Source: an uncultured Clostridia bacterium
GTDB taxonomy: Bacteria > Bacillota > Clostridia > Christensenellales > Aristaeellaceae
Direction of reading: 5' to 3'
Length of the DNA stretch: 29,239 nt
Assembly (NCBI GenBank): GCA_934631025.1
Contig: CAKTXR010000031.1
Location: 1 to 29,239, forward strand
The position numbers were made by a program, and so were the translations under genes. The notes under the pieces were generated by a model that saw nothing but the letters and a program-made list of their open reading frames with translations, had not been told where the DNA came from and made no database searches. Each line of letters begins with the position of its first letter. Position 1 is the stretch's first letter. Below, in pieces: positions 15,943 through 23,112 of the stretch.

Positions 15943-17541
15943 TTACTTTTCATTATAGTTGTCGGGCAGGTCGTTCTCGAACAGCACAACGTCGTTCGCC
16001 CGCCCGATCTGGCCGAGCACCGCCGTGGCCTCGTCGAGACTGGCGGTCACATGGATGTGTTCGTCGGTCATGCCGCCCGCGCGCAGACCCTCGACGATGG
16101 GCTGCGTGTGCTTTTTGCCCACCAATATCGCCTCGTCGCACTTATTCGCCATCTGCGCGCCGAAGCGGCGGTTGATCTCTTCTTCCTTCTCGCCCTGCTC
16201 CACCATGCCGGGCGTCACCACGACACGCCGCCGTCCCTCAAAGGCCGAGAGCACGTCGAGCGCCGCGCGCGCGCCCACGGGGTTCGAGTTGAACGCATCG
16301 TCTATGATGGTCATGCCGTTCGCGCCGGGCAGGAGCTGGAGCCGATGCTCGACCGGCTCGAGCTTTGAAACGCCGCGCGCGATCTCCTCCATCGTCAGCC
16401 CCAGATACCGCGCGACCATGCAGGCCAAAGTGATATTGCCGATGTTGTGGCGGCCGAGCAGCTTCGTATGGCACTCGATCTTCTCGCCCGTGCGCTTGTC
16501 GGAGAGCGTGAATGTGCTGCCCTCCGCGCCCACGGCAATATCCTCCGCCTTCATGTCAAGGCCCATGCCCTGCGTGCCGGTGAGGAATTTCTCGCACGCC
16601 GCGCGCTGATAGAGCTTATCGACCCACGCGCCGTCCGCCGCGAAGAACGCCGCGCCGTTTTCCGGCAGACCCTCGACCAGCTCGAATTTCGTGTTCGCCA
16701 CCGTCTCGATGTCGCCGAACGTCTCCAGATGCTGCTCGCCCACCGACGTGAGCAGGCCCAGCCGCGGATGCACCAGCTCCACCAGCTCCTTAATGTCGCC
16801 CACATGGCGCGCGCCCATCTCGGCGAGGAACACCTGATGGTGCTTCTCAAGCTGCTCGCGGATGACGCGGGTCAGGCCCATGGGCGTGTTGAAGCTCGAT
16901 GGCGTGGCCAGCACGTCGAACTTTTCGGACAGGATCGTCGCGAGGATGAACTTGGTGCTGGTCTTGCCGTAGCTGCCCGTGATGCCGATTTTGATGAGAT
17001 CCGGGCGATCGTCCAGCTTGCGCTTCGCATCCTGAAGATAGTGATCGGAAATCTTCTTCTCAACCGGCTTCATGCACGCGCCCGCCGCCAGCGGCAGATA
17101 CGGCGCGGCGACGAACACGATAAAGCCCGGCAGCTTGAACACCAGCGTGATCAGCAGCGCCGCAAGAAGCGCAATCACAACAAGCGCGGCATAGAGCCGC
17201 TTCATGCGCGGCGTATAGGTCAGCGGCTTCTTTTCCGGCTGCATATGGAACGTGCGGTCGAGCAGCACGGCGAACAGGCCGAAGCCGGCGAGCGCGATAA
17301 TCCCCGCGGCGATCTCGCTGGCCGCCGCGCTCAGGAACACGCGCAGTATCAGCCAGAGCGCATAGTAGCCGGCCGTCGCGCCCACGCCGATGGTCAGCGC
17401 ACCGCTCTGGCGGCTGTGGTTCTTCTTCAGCCAGCGCACATAGCCGTCCAGCTGATAGCTCTCCAGCTGGAGCATATGCAGATAATACCGCGAAACCAGT
17501 GCGGTCAGAAGCGCGCTCAGGACGGCAATGACAATTTTCAT
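15943..17541 (-). CDS. murF: Membrane-anchored Mur ligase, MurF-like
   Basis: A 532-residue protein in two parts. Residues 1-160 are mostly hydrophobic with about four predicted membrane segments (near 1-22, 48-70, 75-95 and 115-155). Residues 185-532 are a Mur ligase: ATP loop GITGSYGKTSTK (187-198), AEMGARHVGDIKELV, LGRHNIGN (363-370), and DDAFNSNP (414-421), close to the MurF motif D-x-Y-N-A-N-P. The usual soluble N-terminal UDP-substrate domain of MurF is absent and replaced by the membrane part. MurF adds D-Ala-D-Ala to UDP-MurNAc-tripeptide, and ddl is the next gene, which supports that role. GGAGG precedes ATG 17541. Another amide ligase role is possible. Confidence 0.85.
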   Translation of the reverse strand: MKIVIAVLSALLTALVSRYYLHMLQLESYQLDGYVRWLKKNHSRQSGALTIGVGATAGYYALWLILRVFLSAAASEIAAGIIALAGFGLFAVLLDRTFHMQPEKKPLTYTPRMKRLYAALVVIALLAALLITLVFKLPGFIVFVAAPYLPLAAGACMKPVEKKISDHYLQDAKRKLDDRPDLIKIGITGSYGKTSTKFILATILSEKFDVLATPSSFNTPMGLTRVIREQLEKHHQVFLAEMGARHVGDIKELVELVHPRLGLLTSVGEQHLETFGDIETVANTKFELVEGLPENGAAFFAADGAWVDKLYQRAACEKFLTGTQGMGLDMKAEDIAVGAEGSTFTLSDKRTGEKIECHTKLLGRHNIGNITLACMVARYLGLTMEEIARGVSKLEPVEHRLQLLPGANGMTIIDDAFNSNPVGARAALDVLSAFEGRRRVVVTPGMVEQGEKEEEINRRFGAQMANKCDEAILVGKKHTQPIVEGLRAGGMTDEHIHVTASLDEATAVLGQIGRANDVVLFENDLPDNYNEK

Positions 17542-17553
17542 CTCTCTCCTCCG

Positions 17554-18330
17554 TTATTTCAAAAAGCTCTCGGCAATCAGGCGGAACTCGCCGTATTTGT
17601 CCAGATAGGCGAAATGTCCGCAGCCCTTCAGCACGACCAGCCCCGCGTCGGGAATCTCCTTCTCCATAAGCTGACCCATCCACAGCGGCGTGGCGGTGTC
17701 GTTCTCGCCCCAGACGAGCAGCGTGGGCGCTTTGATTTTGGCAAGGCAGGGCGTTAAGTCCTGTCCGATCACGCGGTTGAACGTCTGCCGCATGAACGGG
17801 GTCAGCGCGCGATAGTCCGCTGAGCCGAAGCGCTGAACGAGCGCCTCGCGCCACAGATCGATCTTCTCCTCGCCGAACAGCTTCTGCGTGAGCGGCCAGT
17901 TGACCACAGAACGCAGCGCCTTATAAACGCGCGTCTTAAACGGCGTTTTGCCCGATTTGCGGCTCGGAACGCCCGCTGCGCCGGTCAAAAGCAGCTTTCC
18001 CACCGCGTCCGGATGCTCGGCGGCGAGCAGAATCGCCACGCGCGCGCCGAACGAGTGTGCCACAATGTCCGCGCCGCCAATACCGATTTCCTCCATGAAC
18101 GCGCGCAGATACTCCATATACTCGGTCACGGACCAGGGGCAGTCAGGCTGATCGCTGCGGCCATGGCCGGGAAAATCGACGGCATAGACGCGCCGCGTCG
18201 TCTCGAAATCGCGCGTGACGGGCAAAAAGCTCTCGCAGCGCCCGCCCCAGCCGTGCAGCAGAAGCAGAGGCCGCCCGAACGAGCCGTGCTCCTCATAGTA
18301 CATTTTAACTCCGCGCGCTTCAAAGATCAT
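17554..18330 (-). CDS. Alpha/beta hydrolase
   Basis: A 258-residue alpha/beta-fold hydrolase with a complete apparent catalytic triad: Ser93 in the elbow AHSFG, Asp211 in WGENDTATP and His239 in GCGHFAYLD. The oxyanion region is LLLHGWGG (23-30). There is no signal peptide, so it should be cytoplasmic. I choose ATG 18330 (MIFEARGVKMYYEE); GGAGG is 12 bases upstream, a long spacing. An ATG at 18351 would add seven residues but has only a weak site. It ends 12 bases before the MurF-like gene and is probably co-transcribed with it and ddl. The family covers esterases, peptidases and others, so the substrate is unknown. Confidence 0.9.
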   Translation of the reverse strand: MIFEARGVKMYYEEHGSFGRPLLLLHGWGGRCESFLPVTRDFETTRRVYAVDFPGHGRSDQPDCPWSVTEYMEYLRAFMEEIGIGGADIVAHSFGARVAILLAAEHPDAVGKLLLTGAAGVPSRKSGKTPFKTRVYKALRSVVNWPLTQKLFGEEKIDLWREALVQRFGSADYRALTPFMRQTFNRVIGQDLTPCLAKIKAPTLLVWGENDTATPLWMGQLMEKEIPDAGLVVLKGCGHFAYLDKYGEFRLIAESFLK

Positions 18331-18360
18331 ATCAAGCCACAGCCTCCTCATTTTCTTTCT

Positions 18361-18376
18361 ATTGTATACCATTTGT
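18361..18376 (-). promoter_or_regulatory. Possible extended -10 promoter for the hydrolase/murF/ddl operon
   Basis: On the minus strand TGGTATACAAT carries an extended -10 TG and a TATACA/TACAAT box in an AT-rich gap just upstream of the hydrolase. No good -35 box is seen at the normal distance. This would let the three-gene operon be transcribed separately from dapF. Confidence 0.4.
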
Positions 18377-18432
18377 GTGAAAAATGAAAGAGACAATTCC
18401 CAGAAATGGCGCAAAAAGGGACGTTAAATCCG

Positions 18433-19230
18433 TCAAACCTGCACTTTCCCCTCAAAAACGGGCGTTGCGGGGCCGGTCATCAGGATATGTCCGTCCGTCT
18501 CGCGCCATTCGATGGTCAGCGCGCCGCCGGGCAGCACCACCTGCGCCCGCCGCTCGGCCAGCCCCGCCGACACCGCCGCCGCCAGCACAGCGCACGCGCC
18601 GCTGCCGCAGGCCATGGTCTCACCCGAACCGCGCTCCCACACGCGCACATGAAGCTGCGTCCGGCTGACGACCTCGGTAAACTCGATGTTCGCGCGCTCC
18701 GGAAAAAACGTGTGCCCTTCAAACGCCGGGCCGAGCGTGTAAAACTCATCGCCCTTCGCGCTCTCCTCGAACGTCACGGCGTGCGGATTGCCCATCGACA
18801 CCGGCCAGAACGTGAGCGTGCGCCCCGCGGCGGTCAGTCTGACCGGCTCGCTTACGGCGGGCGCGCCCATGTCGGCGGTGACGCTCAGCACCTCACCGCC
18901 CTGAACGTCCAGCCAGACGGTCTTAAGCCCCGCGCCGGTCACAATGTTCATCTCGGTTTTCTGGCAGAGGTTGTGATCATAGAGATAGCGCGCGGCGCAG
19001 CGCAGGCCGTTGCCGCAGATCTGCGCTTCGCTGCCGTCAGCGTTGAATATGCGCATCCGCGCGTCGGCGTTTTCCGCCGGCTCGATGAGGATCAGGCCGT
19101 CCGCGCCGATGCCGGTGTGGTATTTCGACAGTTTGATGGAGACGGCTGCCAGATCGCCGGGCAGCGCCTGCGTAAAGCCGTCCGCGTAGATATAATCGTT
19201 GGACAGGCCGTGCATTTTCGTGAATTTCAT
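18433..19230 (-). CDS. dapF: Diaminopimelate epimerase
   Basis: A 265-residue epimerase that interconverts LL- and meso-diaminopimelate, for lysine and for the peptidoglycan cross-link. Both catalytic cysteines are present: Cys72 in ICGNGLRC and Cys208 in ACGSGACA. The N-terminal FTKMHGLSNDYIY and the FNADGSEAQ strand before the first cysteine are typical, and the length is normal. The start at 19230 has AAAGGAGA six bases upstream. A strong promoter lies about 80 bases upstream. It is transcribed toward the hydrolase/murF/ddl genes, 102 bases away. Confidence 0.96.
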   Translation of the reverse strand: MKFTKMHGLSNDYIYADGFTQALPGDLAAVSIKLSKYHTGIGADGLILIEPAENADARMRIFNADGSEAQICGNGLRCAARYLYDHNLCQKTEMNIVTGAGLKTVWLDVQGGEVLSVTADMGAPAVSEPVRLTAAGRTLTFWPVSMGNPHAVTFEESAKGDEFYTLGPAFEGHTFFPERANIEFTEVVSRTQLHVRVWERGSGETMACGSGACAVLAAAVSAGLAERRAQVVLPGGALTIEWRETDGHILMTGPATPVFEGKVQV

Positions 19231-19317
19231 GGTTTTTCTCCTTTTCGAGAGATATACTATGCCGCAAACGCCGCCGGCGTGCAGCGCATGATTGAAAGGC
19301 GGTTTCTTCCTATTAGC

Positions 19318-19346
19318 AGTATATCCCCCGCGCGCCCTTCTGTCCA
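19318..19346 (-). promoter_or_regulatory. Promoter of dapF
   Basis: On the minus strand TGGACA (19346-19341), 17 bases, then TATACT (19323-19318); each box matches consensus at five of six positions. Transcription would start near 19311 with a leader of about 80 bases. Confidence 0.65.
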
Positions 19347-19391
19347 GCGCGTTTTTGATAAAATCATCAATCATTGGCTTGGGGGACATAG

Positions 19392-19417
19392 AAAAAAGGG
19401 CCGCCGTTAAGCGACCC
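19392..19417 (-). terminator. Rho-independent terminator of the solute-binding protein gene
   Basis: On the minus strand GGGTCGC (19417-19411) pairs with GCGGCCC (19404-19398), with one G-U pair, across a six-base loop, followed by six T (19397-19392). It lies 21 bases beyond the stop at 19439. Confidence 0.88.
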
Positions 19418-19438
19418 TTTGGGGTAGGAAACTACGAA

Positions 19439-20920
19439 TTACTTCGCGGCAAAGAACTCGGCCAGCTGGCGGTTGACTTCTTCCAGAACCTTCTCGGCGC
19501 CGGCGGAGACCAGAGCCTCGCGGTAGGCGGCCAGACCGTCCTCGCCCATGAAGCCGTTTTCGAGCAGCTTCTGATGCTCGGCCACAACGGCGTTGCAGGC
19601 GATCACTTCGGCAGCGACCGGCTCGGTGTCAAAGACGAAGCCCAGAATGTAGGAGGGCTTGGCTTCCTCGTTGAACTTGGCGTACTTTTCCTTCTTGTCG
19701 AGGGAATCGGTGGTGGTCAGGGAGACGGTCATAACGTTGGCGCAGGACCATGTGCCGAAGTCATAGCCGGAATCGGCGATCTTCTCGACGCGGCCATCGT
19801 CGGTGCGGGTGTAGTTCACGCCCTCGATGCCGTACAGGCACAGATCGGCGAACTCGGTGTTGCCATACAGCGCATCCATGAACTTCAGGCAGGCGTCGAT
19901 GTCGGGCGTGTAGCTCGCGAAGGACATGCCGGAGCCGAGAGAGGAGGTGCTGTTGAGGTAGGTGTCGGTCATGCGGACGTAGACAACGCCCTGGCCGTCC
20001 TTGTTCAGCTCCTTGCGGCTGTTGACGTAGTTCTGTTGGTCGGGGGTCAGCGCCTCGGCGACGAACAGGCGATCCAGCTCGCTGGTGGCCTGGCCGGTCG
20101 CGAAATTCTCATGGATGTAGCCGGCTTCGTTCCAGCTGTTCATCAGAGCGACGTACTCCTGATAGGAGGGGATGTCGGGCACGAGGGTGGCCTCGGTCGC
20201 GCCTTCAACGCTCAGGTCGATGCCGATGAAGTTGTTGATGGCGGCGATCTTGTCCAGCATGTAGTACTCGCGGCTGCCGTTGACGACTTCGTTGTTGTCG
20301 AAGTTGTACAGCACCTCGTAGCTGCCGTCCTCGGCGGCCTGCTCCAGATAGGGGGTGAACTCGTCCAGAGACCAGATCTTGGTGTGGTCGTCGTTCAGCA
20401 GCTCGTCCCAGCCGAACTTCTTGCAGGCAGACACGGGCACGGACACGGACACGCCGATGCCGCACTCCTTATAGGTGGGGATGACGTACAGCGCCTTGCC
20501 GCCGTCGCGCAGCAGCGTCGCCCAGATGTTCTCGGGGATGCTGTTGTACAGACCCTCGTAGTTCTTGTACAGATCGACGATGTTGTACAGGAAGTTGCCG
20601 CGGATCAGGGTGTCGGTCAGCTGGCTGGCGTTGCGCCACAGGATGTCGATGTGCTCCTTGGCGGCCATCTGAACCTGCAGGTTATTGGCGTCCTCAACCT
20701 GCATCATGTTGACGGTGAAGTTGTAGCCGTTGTTCTTCAGCCACTCGTTGGCCGCGTCCTGAACGGCGCCCAGACCGGCCTGCGCGTCGGTGGTGCCGAC
20801 GCTGCCGTAGCGCAGCCAGACCAGCTCGTAAGGCTCTTCCTCAGCGGTGGCGGGCATGGCGATGCTCGCGACGCTCAGGCACAGAACCAGGGCCAGAACC
20901 AGAGACAGGAACTTTTTCAT
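19439..20920 (-). CDS. Extracellular solute-binding protein with DUF3502-like C-terminus
   Basis: A 493-residue secreted binding protein. Residues 1-26 form a signal peptide (MKKFLSLVLALVLCLSVASI, then AMPATA before EEEPYE). The C-terminal part, with LYGIEGVNYTRTDDGRV and GYDFGTWSCANV, matches the DUF3502 region of LipO/LplA-type sugar-binding proteins. The only early cysteine (Cys14, LVLC) has leucine at -1, so it is not a good lipobox, and cleavage after ATA by signal peptidase I fits better. GGGAGG is seven bases before ATG 20920. The gene stands alone: the permease genes that normally accompany this family are absent. A strong promoter and terminator suggest high expression. The ligand is probably a saccharide, by family only. 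Confidence 0.9.
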   Translation of the reverse strand: MKKFLSLVLALVLCLSVASIAMPATAEEEPYELVWLRYGSVGTTDAQAGLGAVQDAANEWLKNNGYNFTVNMMQVEDANNLQVQMAAKEHIDILWRNASQLTDTLIRGNFLYNIVDLYKNYEGLYNSIPENIWATLLRDGGKALYVIPTYKECGIGVSVSVPVSACKKFGWDELLNDDHTKIWSLDEFTPYLEQAAEDGSYEVLYNFDNNEVVNGSREYYMLDKIAAINNFIGIDLSVEGATEATLVPDIPSYQEYVALMNSWNEAGYIHENFATGQATSELDRLFVAEALTPDQQNYVNSRKELNKDGQGVVYVRMTDTYLNSTSSLGSGMSFASYTPDIDACLKFMDALYGNTEFADLCLYGIEGVNYTRTDDGRVEKIADSGYDFGTWSCANVMTVSLTTTDSLDKKEKYAKFNEEAKPSYILGFVFDTEPVAAEVIACNAVVAEHQKLLENGFMGEDGLAAYREALVSAGAEKVLEEVNRQLAEFFAAK

Positions 20921-21026
20921 GGTGTTTCCTCCCAAGTTTGTATTATCAACGGCGGGTCGATGCCGCCATGATTTCAGCGGATAGGGAACAAATCGTGCGC
21001 TCGTTCTTATATTATCCTTAACTGCG

Positions 21027-21058
21027 ATTATAATAACACTTCAAATTGGGTTTGTCAA
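21027..21058 (-). promoter_or_regulatory. Strong promoter of the solute-binding protein gene
   Basis: On the minus strand a perfect TTGACA (21058-21053) is followed after 17 bases by TATTAT (21035-21030), with a perfect TATAAT overlapping three bases further on (21032-21027). The leader would be about 100 bases and contains a small GGCGG/CCGCC hairpin before the ribosome site. Confidence 0.85.
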
Positions 21059-21137
21059 TCGGTAATTTTCATTTTCTTAGCTTTTTTCGTCTCATTTTAA
21101 CTGCATTTTGCGCTTTTTGATACACGCGGCGACGGTC

Positions 21138-21157
21138 TTTTGTTTTCGTAAACAAAA
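21138..21157. repeat. Inverted repeat TTTTGTTT / AAACAAAA
   Basis: A perfect eight-base inverted repeat with a four-base centre. It sits directly beyond the T-tract of the exporter-operon terminator on the minus strand, and about 80 bases upstream of the -35 box of the solute-binding protein promoter. It could be a protein-binding site or a secondary terminator hairpin. Confidence 0.5.
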
Positions 21158-21193
21158 AGGGACGGCGGGAGATGGTGGTTTCTCCTGCCGTCC
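21154..21193 (-). terminator. Rho-independent terminator of the marR-ABC operon
   Basis: On the minus strand GGACGGC (21193-21187), a mismatch, and GGAGA (21185-21181) pair with TCTCC (21072+100 i.e. 21172-21168) and GCCGTCC (21166-21160), followed by CTTTTTG. The hairpin begins about 17 bases after the last ABC gene stops at 21211. Confidence 0.88.
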
Positions 21194-21210
21194 AATGGAT
21201 TTAATCGGGT

Positions 21211-23112
21211 TTAGTCCAGTTCCTTTTTGCCGGTATACAGCTCGTAATAGCGGCCCTTCATCTCGAGCAGCTGATCGTGGTTGCCGCGCTCTATGATCAC
21301 GCCGTCCTCCAGCACCATGATCGCGTTGGCGTTGCGCACGGTCGAGAGGCGGTGGGCGATGACGAACGTCGTGCGGTTCTTCATCAGGTGATCCATGCCG
21401 ATCTCGATCAGGCGCTCCGTGCGCGTATCGACCGAGCTGGTGGCCTCGTCCAGCACCAGTATCGGGGCCTTGCTCAGCGCCGCGCGGGCGATGTTGAGCA
21501 GCTGGCGCTGGCCCTGCGAGAGGTTCGCGCCGTCACCCTCTATGCGGGTGTTGTAGCCGTCGGACAGGCGCATGATGAAGCTGTGCGCGCTCACCATCTT
21601 CGCCGTCTCGATGACCTCCTCGTCGGTCGCGTCCAGCCGGCCATAGCGGATGTTCTCCATGATCGTGCCGGTGAACAGGTGCGTGTCCTGAAGCACCATG
21701 GCGATGTTCTCGCGCAGGTAATCGCGCTTGTATTTGCGGATGTCCACGCCGTCTATCGTGATCTCGCCCTGCTGTATGTCGTAGAAGCGGTTAAGCAGGT
21801 TGGTCACAGTGGTCTTGCCCGCGCCGGTCGAGCCGACGAAGGCGATCTTCTGGCCGGGCTTGGCGTAGAGCGAGATGTCCTTCAGGATCACCTTGTCGGG
21901 ATTGTAGCCAAAGTAGACATGATCCAGCCGCACATTGCCCTCGATTTTCGCGGGGGCAATGGCGTCGGGCGCATCCGGCTCCTCCGGCGCGCGATCCATG
22001 ACGTTGAACACGCGCTCAGCGCCGGCCAGCGCCGAGAAGATCGTGCTGACCTGCATGGACAGCGTGTTGATGGGCTGCGAGAACTGGCGGGCATAGTTGA
22101 CGAACACAGCCAGACCGCCGATGTCGAATTTGCCCAGCGCGCACAGTATGCCGCCCACGCCGGCCGTGATGGAATAGCTGATCTGGCTGGTATTGCCCAT
22201 GATGGGGCCCATGATGCCGCCCCAGAACATCGCGCCGATCTGCTTGTCGCGCATATCGTCGTTGAGCATATTGAACTCCTCGACGCAGGTGCTCTCGTGG
22301 TTGAATACCTTGATGACCTTCTGGCCGTTGACGGTCTCCTCGACGTAGCCGTTGACAGCGCCCAGCGCCGCCTGCTGCGCCGAATAGTACTTGTGGCTCG
22401 CCGCGCCGATCCAGCCGCCCAGCTTCATGAACAGCGGCACGAACAGCACCGTGATGAGCGTCAGCCAGATATTGGTGTAGAGCATCATGGCGAACGTGCC
22501 GATCAGCGTCACCGTGCCGGAGACGATGCTCAGCAGGCTGTTGTCCAGCATGGTGCCGATGTTGTCCACGTCGTTGGTGAAGCGGCTCATGACCTCGCCG
22601 TTGTTCTCGGTGTCGTAAAAGCGCACCGGCAGCGTCTGCAGCTTGTCGAACAGGTCGTTGCGCAGCTTCTCGATCGCGTTCTGGGACACCTTAATGATCA
22701 GGCGGCTCTGGAGATATGTGCCTGCAATACTGACCAGATAGGTCACGCCCAAGAGCGCCAGCACGCCGCCCAGATTGGCGATGCGCACCGCCGCGCTCAG
22801 GCTGGAGTCGGCCACGTTGTTGATGATCGGGCGCATGATATAGGAAGCAGCCATGCTTGCCACCGTGCTGACCACCAGACAGACCAGCGCCAATATCAGG
22901 CGCATGCGGTAGGCCATGACATAGCCCATCAGCCGCTTGACGATCGCGCCCGTGTTCTTGGGCTTTTTGATGCCGCGCAGGCCGCCGCCCCTCGGGCCGC
23001 GGGGGCCGGGACCGCCGGGACCACCCGGGCCTCTGCCGGGGCCGCCCGGGCCGCCGGCCTTGGACATACTGTTGTATCTCTTCTGCAAATCCTCAAGGCT
23101 TCGCTTTGCCAT
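21211..23112 (-). CDS. ABC exporter subunit with canonical ATPase site (ABC-A)
   Basis: A 633-residue half-transporter: membrane domain (about 55-385) fused to an ATPase domain (about 395-633). Motifs: Walker A GSTGAGKTT (427-435), Q-loop VLQDTHLF, signature LSQGQ (531-535), Walker B ILVLDE with catalytic Glu556, H-loop His587 in IAHRLSTV. The catalytic residues are intact, whereas the upstream partner has changed ones. This is the pattern of heterodimeric exporters such as BmrC/BmrD, LmrC/LmrD and TM287/TM288. Residues 20-44 are an unusual Gly/Pro/Arg-rich tail. ATG 23112 overlaps the TGA of ABC-B by one base (TGATG), so translation is probably coupled. It probably exports drugs or lipids; the real substrate is unknown. 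Confidence 0.94.
   Translation of the reverse strand: MAKRSLEDLQKRYNSMSKAGGPGGPGRGPGGPGGPGPRGPRGGGLRGIKKPKNTGAIVKRLMGYVMAYRMRLILALVCLVVSTVASMAASYIMRPIINNVADSSLSAAVRIANLGGVLALLGVTYLVSIAGTYLQSRLIIKVSQNAIEKLRNDLFDKLQTLPVRFYDTENNGEVMSRFTNDVDNIGTMLDNSLLSIVSGTVTLIGTFAMMLYTNIWLTLITVLFVPLFMKLGGWIGAASHKYYSAQQAALGAVNGYVEETVNGQKVIKVFNHESTCVEEFNMLNDDMRDKQIGAMFWGGIMGPIMGNTSQISYSITAGVGGILCALGKFDIGGLAVFVNYARQFSQPINTLSMQVSTIFSALAGAERVFNVMDRAPEEPDAPDAIAPAKIEGNVRLDHVYFGYNPDKVILKDISLYAKPGQKIAFVGSTGAGKTTVTNLLNRFYDIQQGEITIDGVDIRKYKRDYLRENIAMVLQDTHLFTGTIMENIRYGRLDATDEEVIETAKMVSAHSFIMRLSDGYNTRIEGDGANLSQGQRQLLNIARAALSKAPILVLDEATSSVDTRTERLIEIGMDHLMKNRTTFVIAHRLSTVRNANAIMVLEDGVIIERGNHDQLLEMKGRYYELYTGKKELD

Noticed and set aside
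14719..16368. Long plus-strand open frame opposite ddl and the MurF-like gene
   Set aside because: No ribosome site or recognisable domain; antisense of two clear genes and it crosses their boundary.
18415..18440. Terminator after dapF
   Set aside because: A four-base GACG/CGTC stem before CCTTTTT overlaps the stop region and is too weak to call.
19292..20971. Long plus-strand open frame opposite the solute-binding protein gene
   Set aside because: Val/Gly/Leu-rich low-complexity antisense product; it also runs through the terminator and signal peptide of the real gene.
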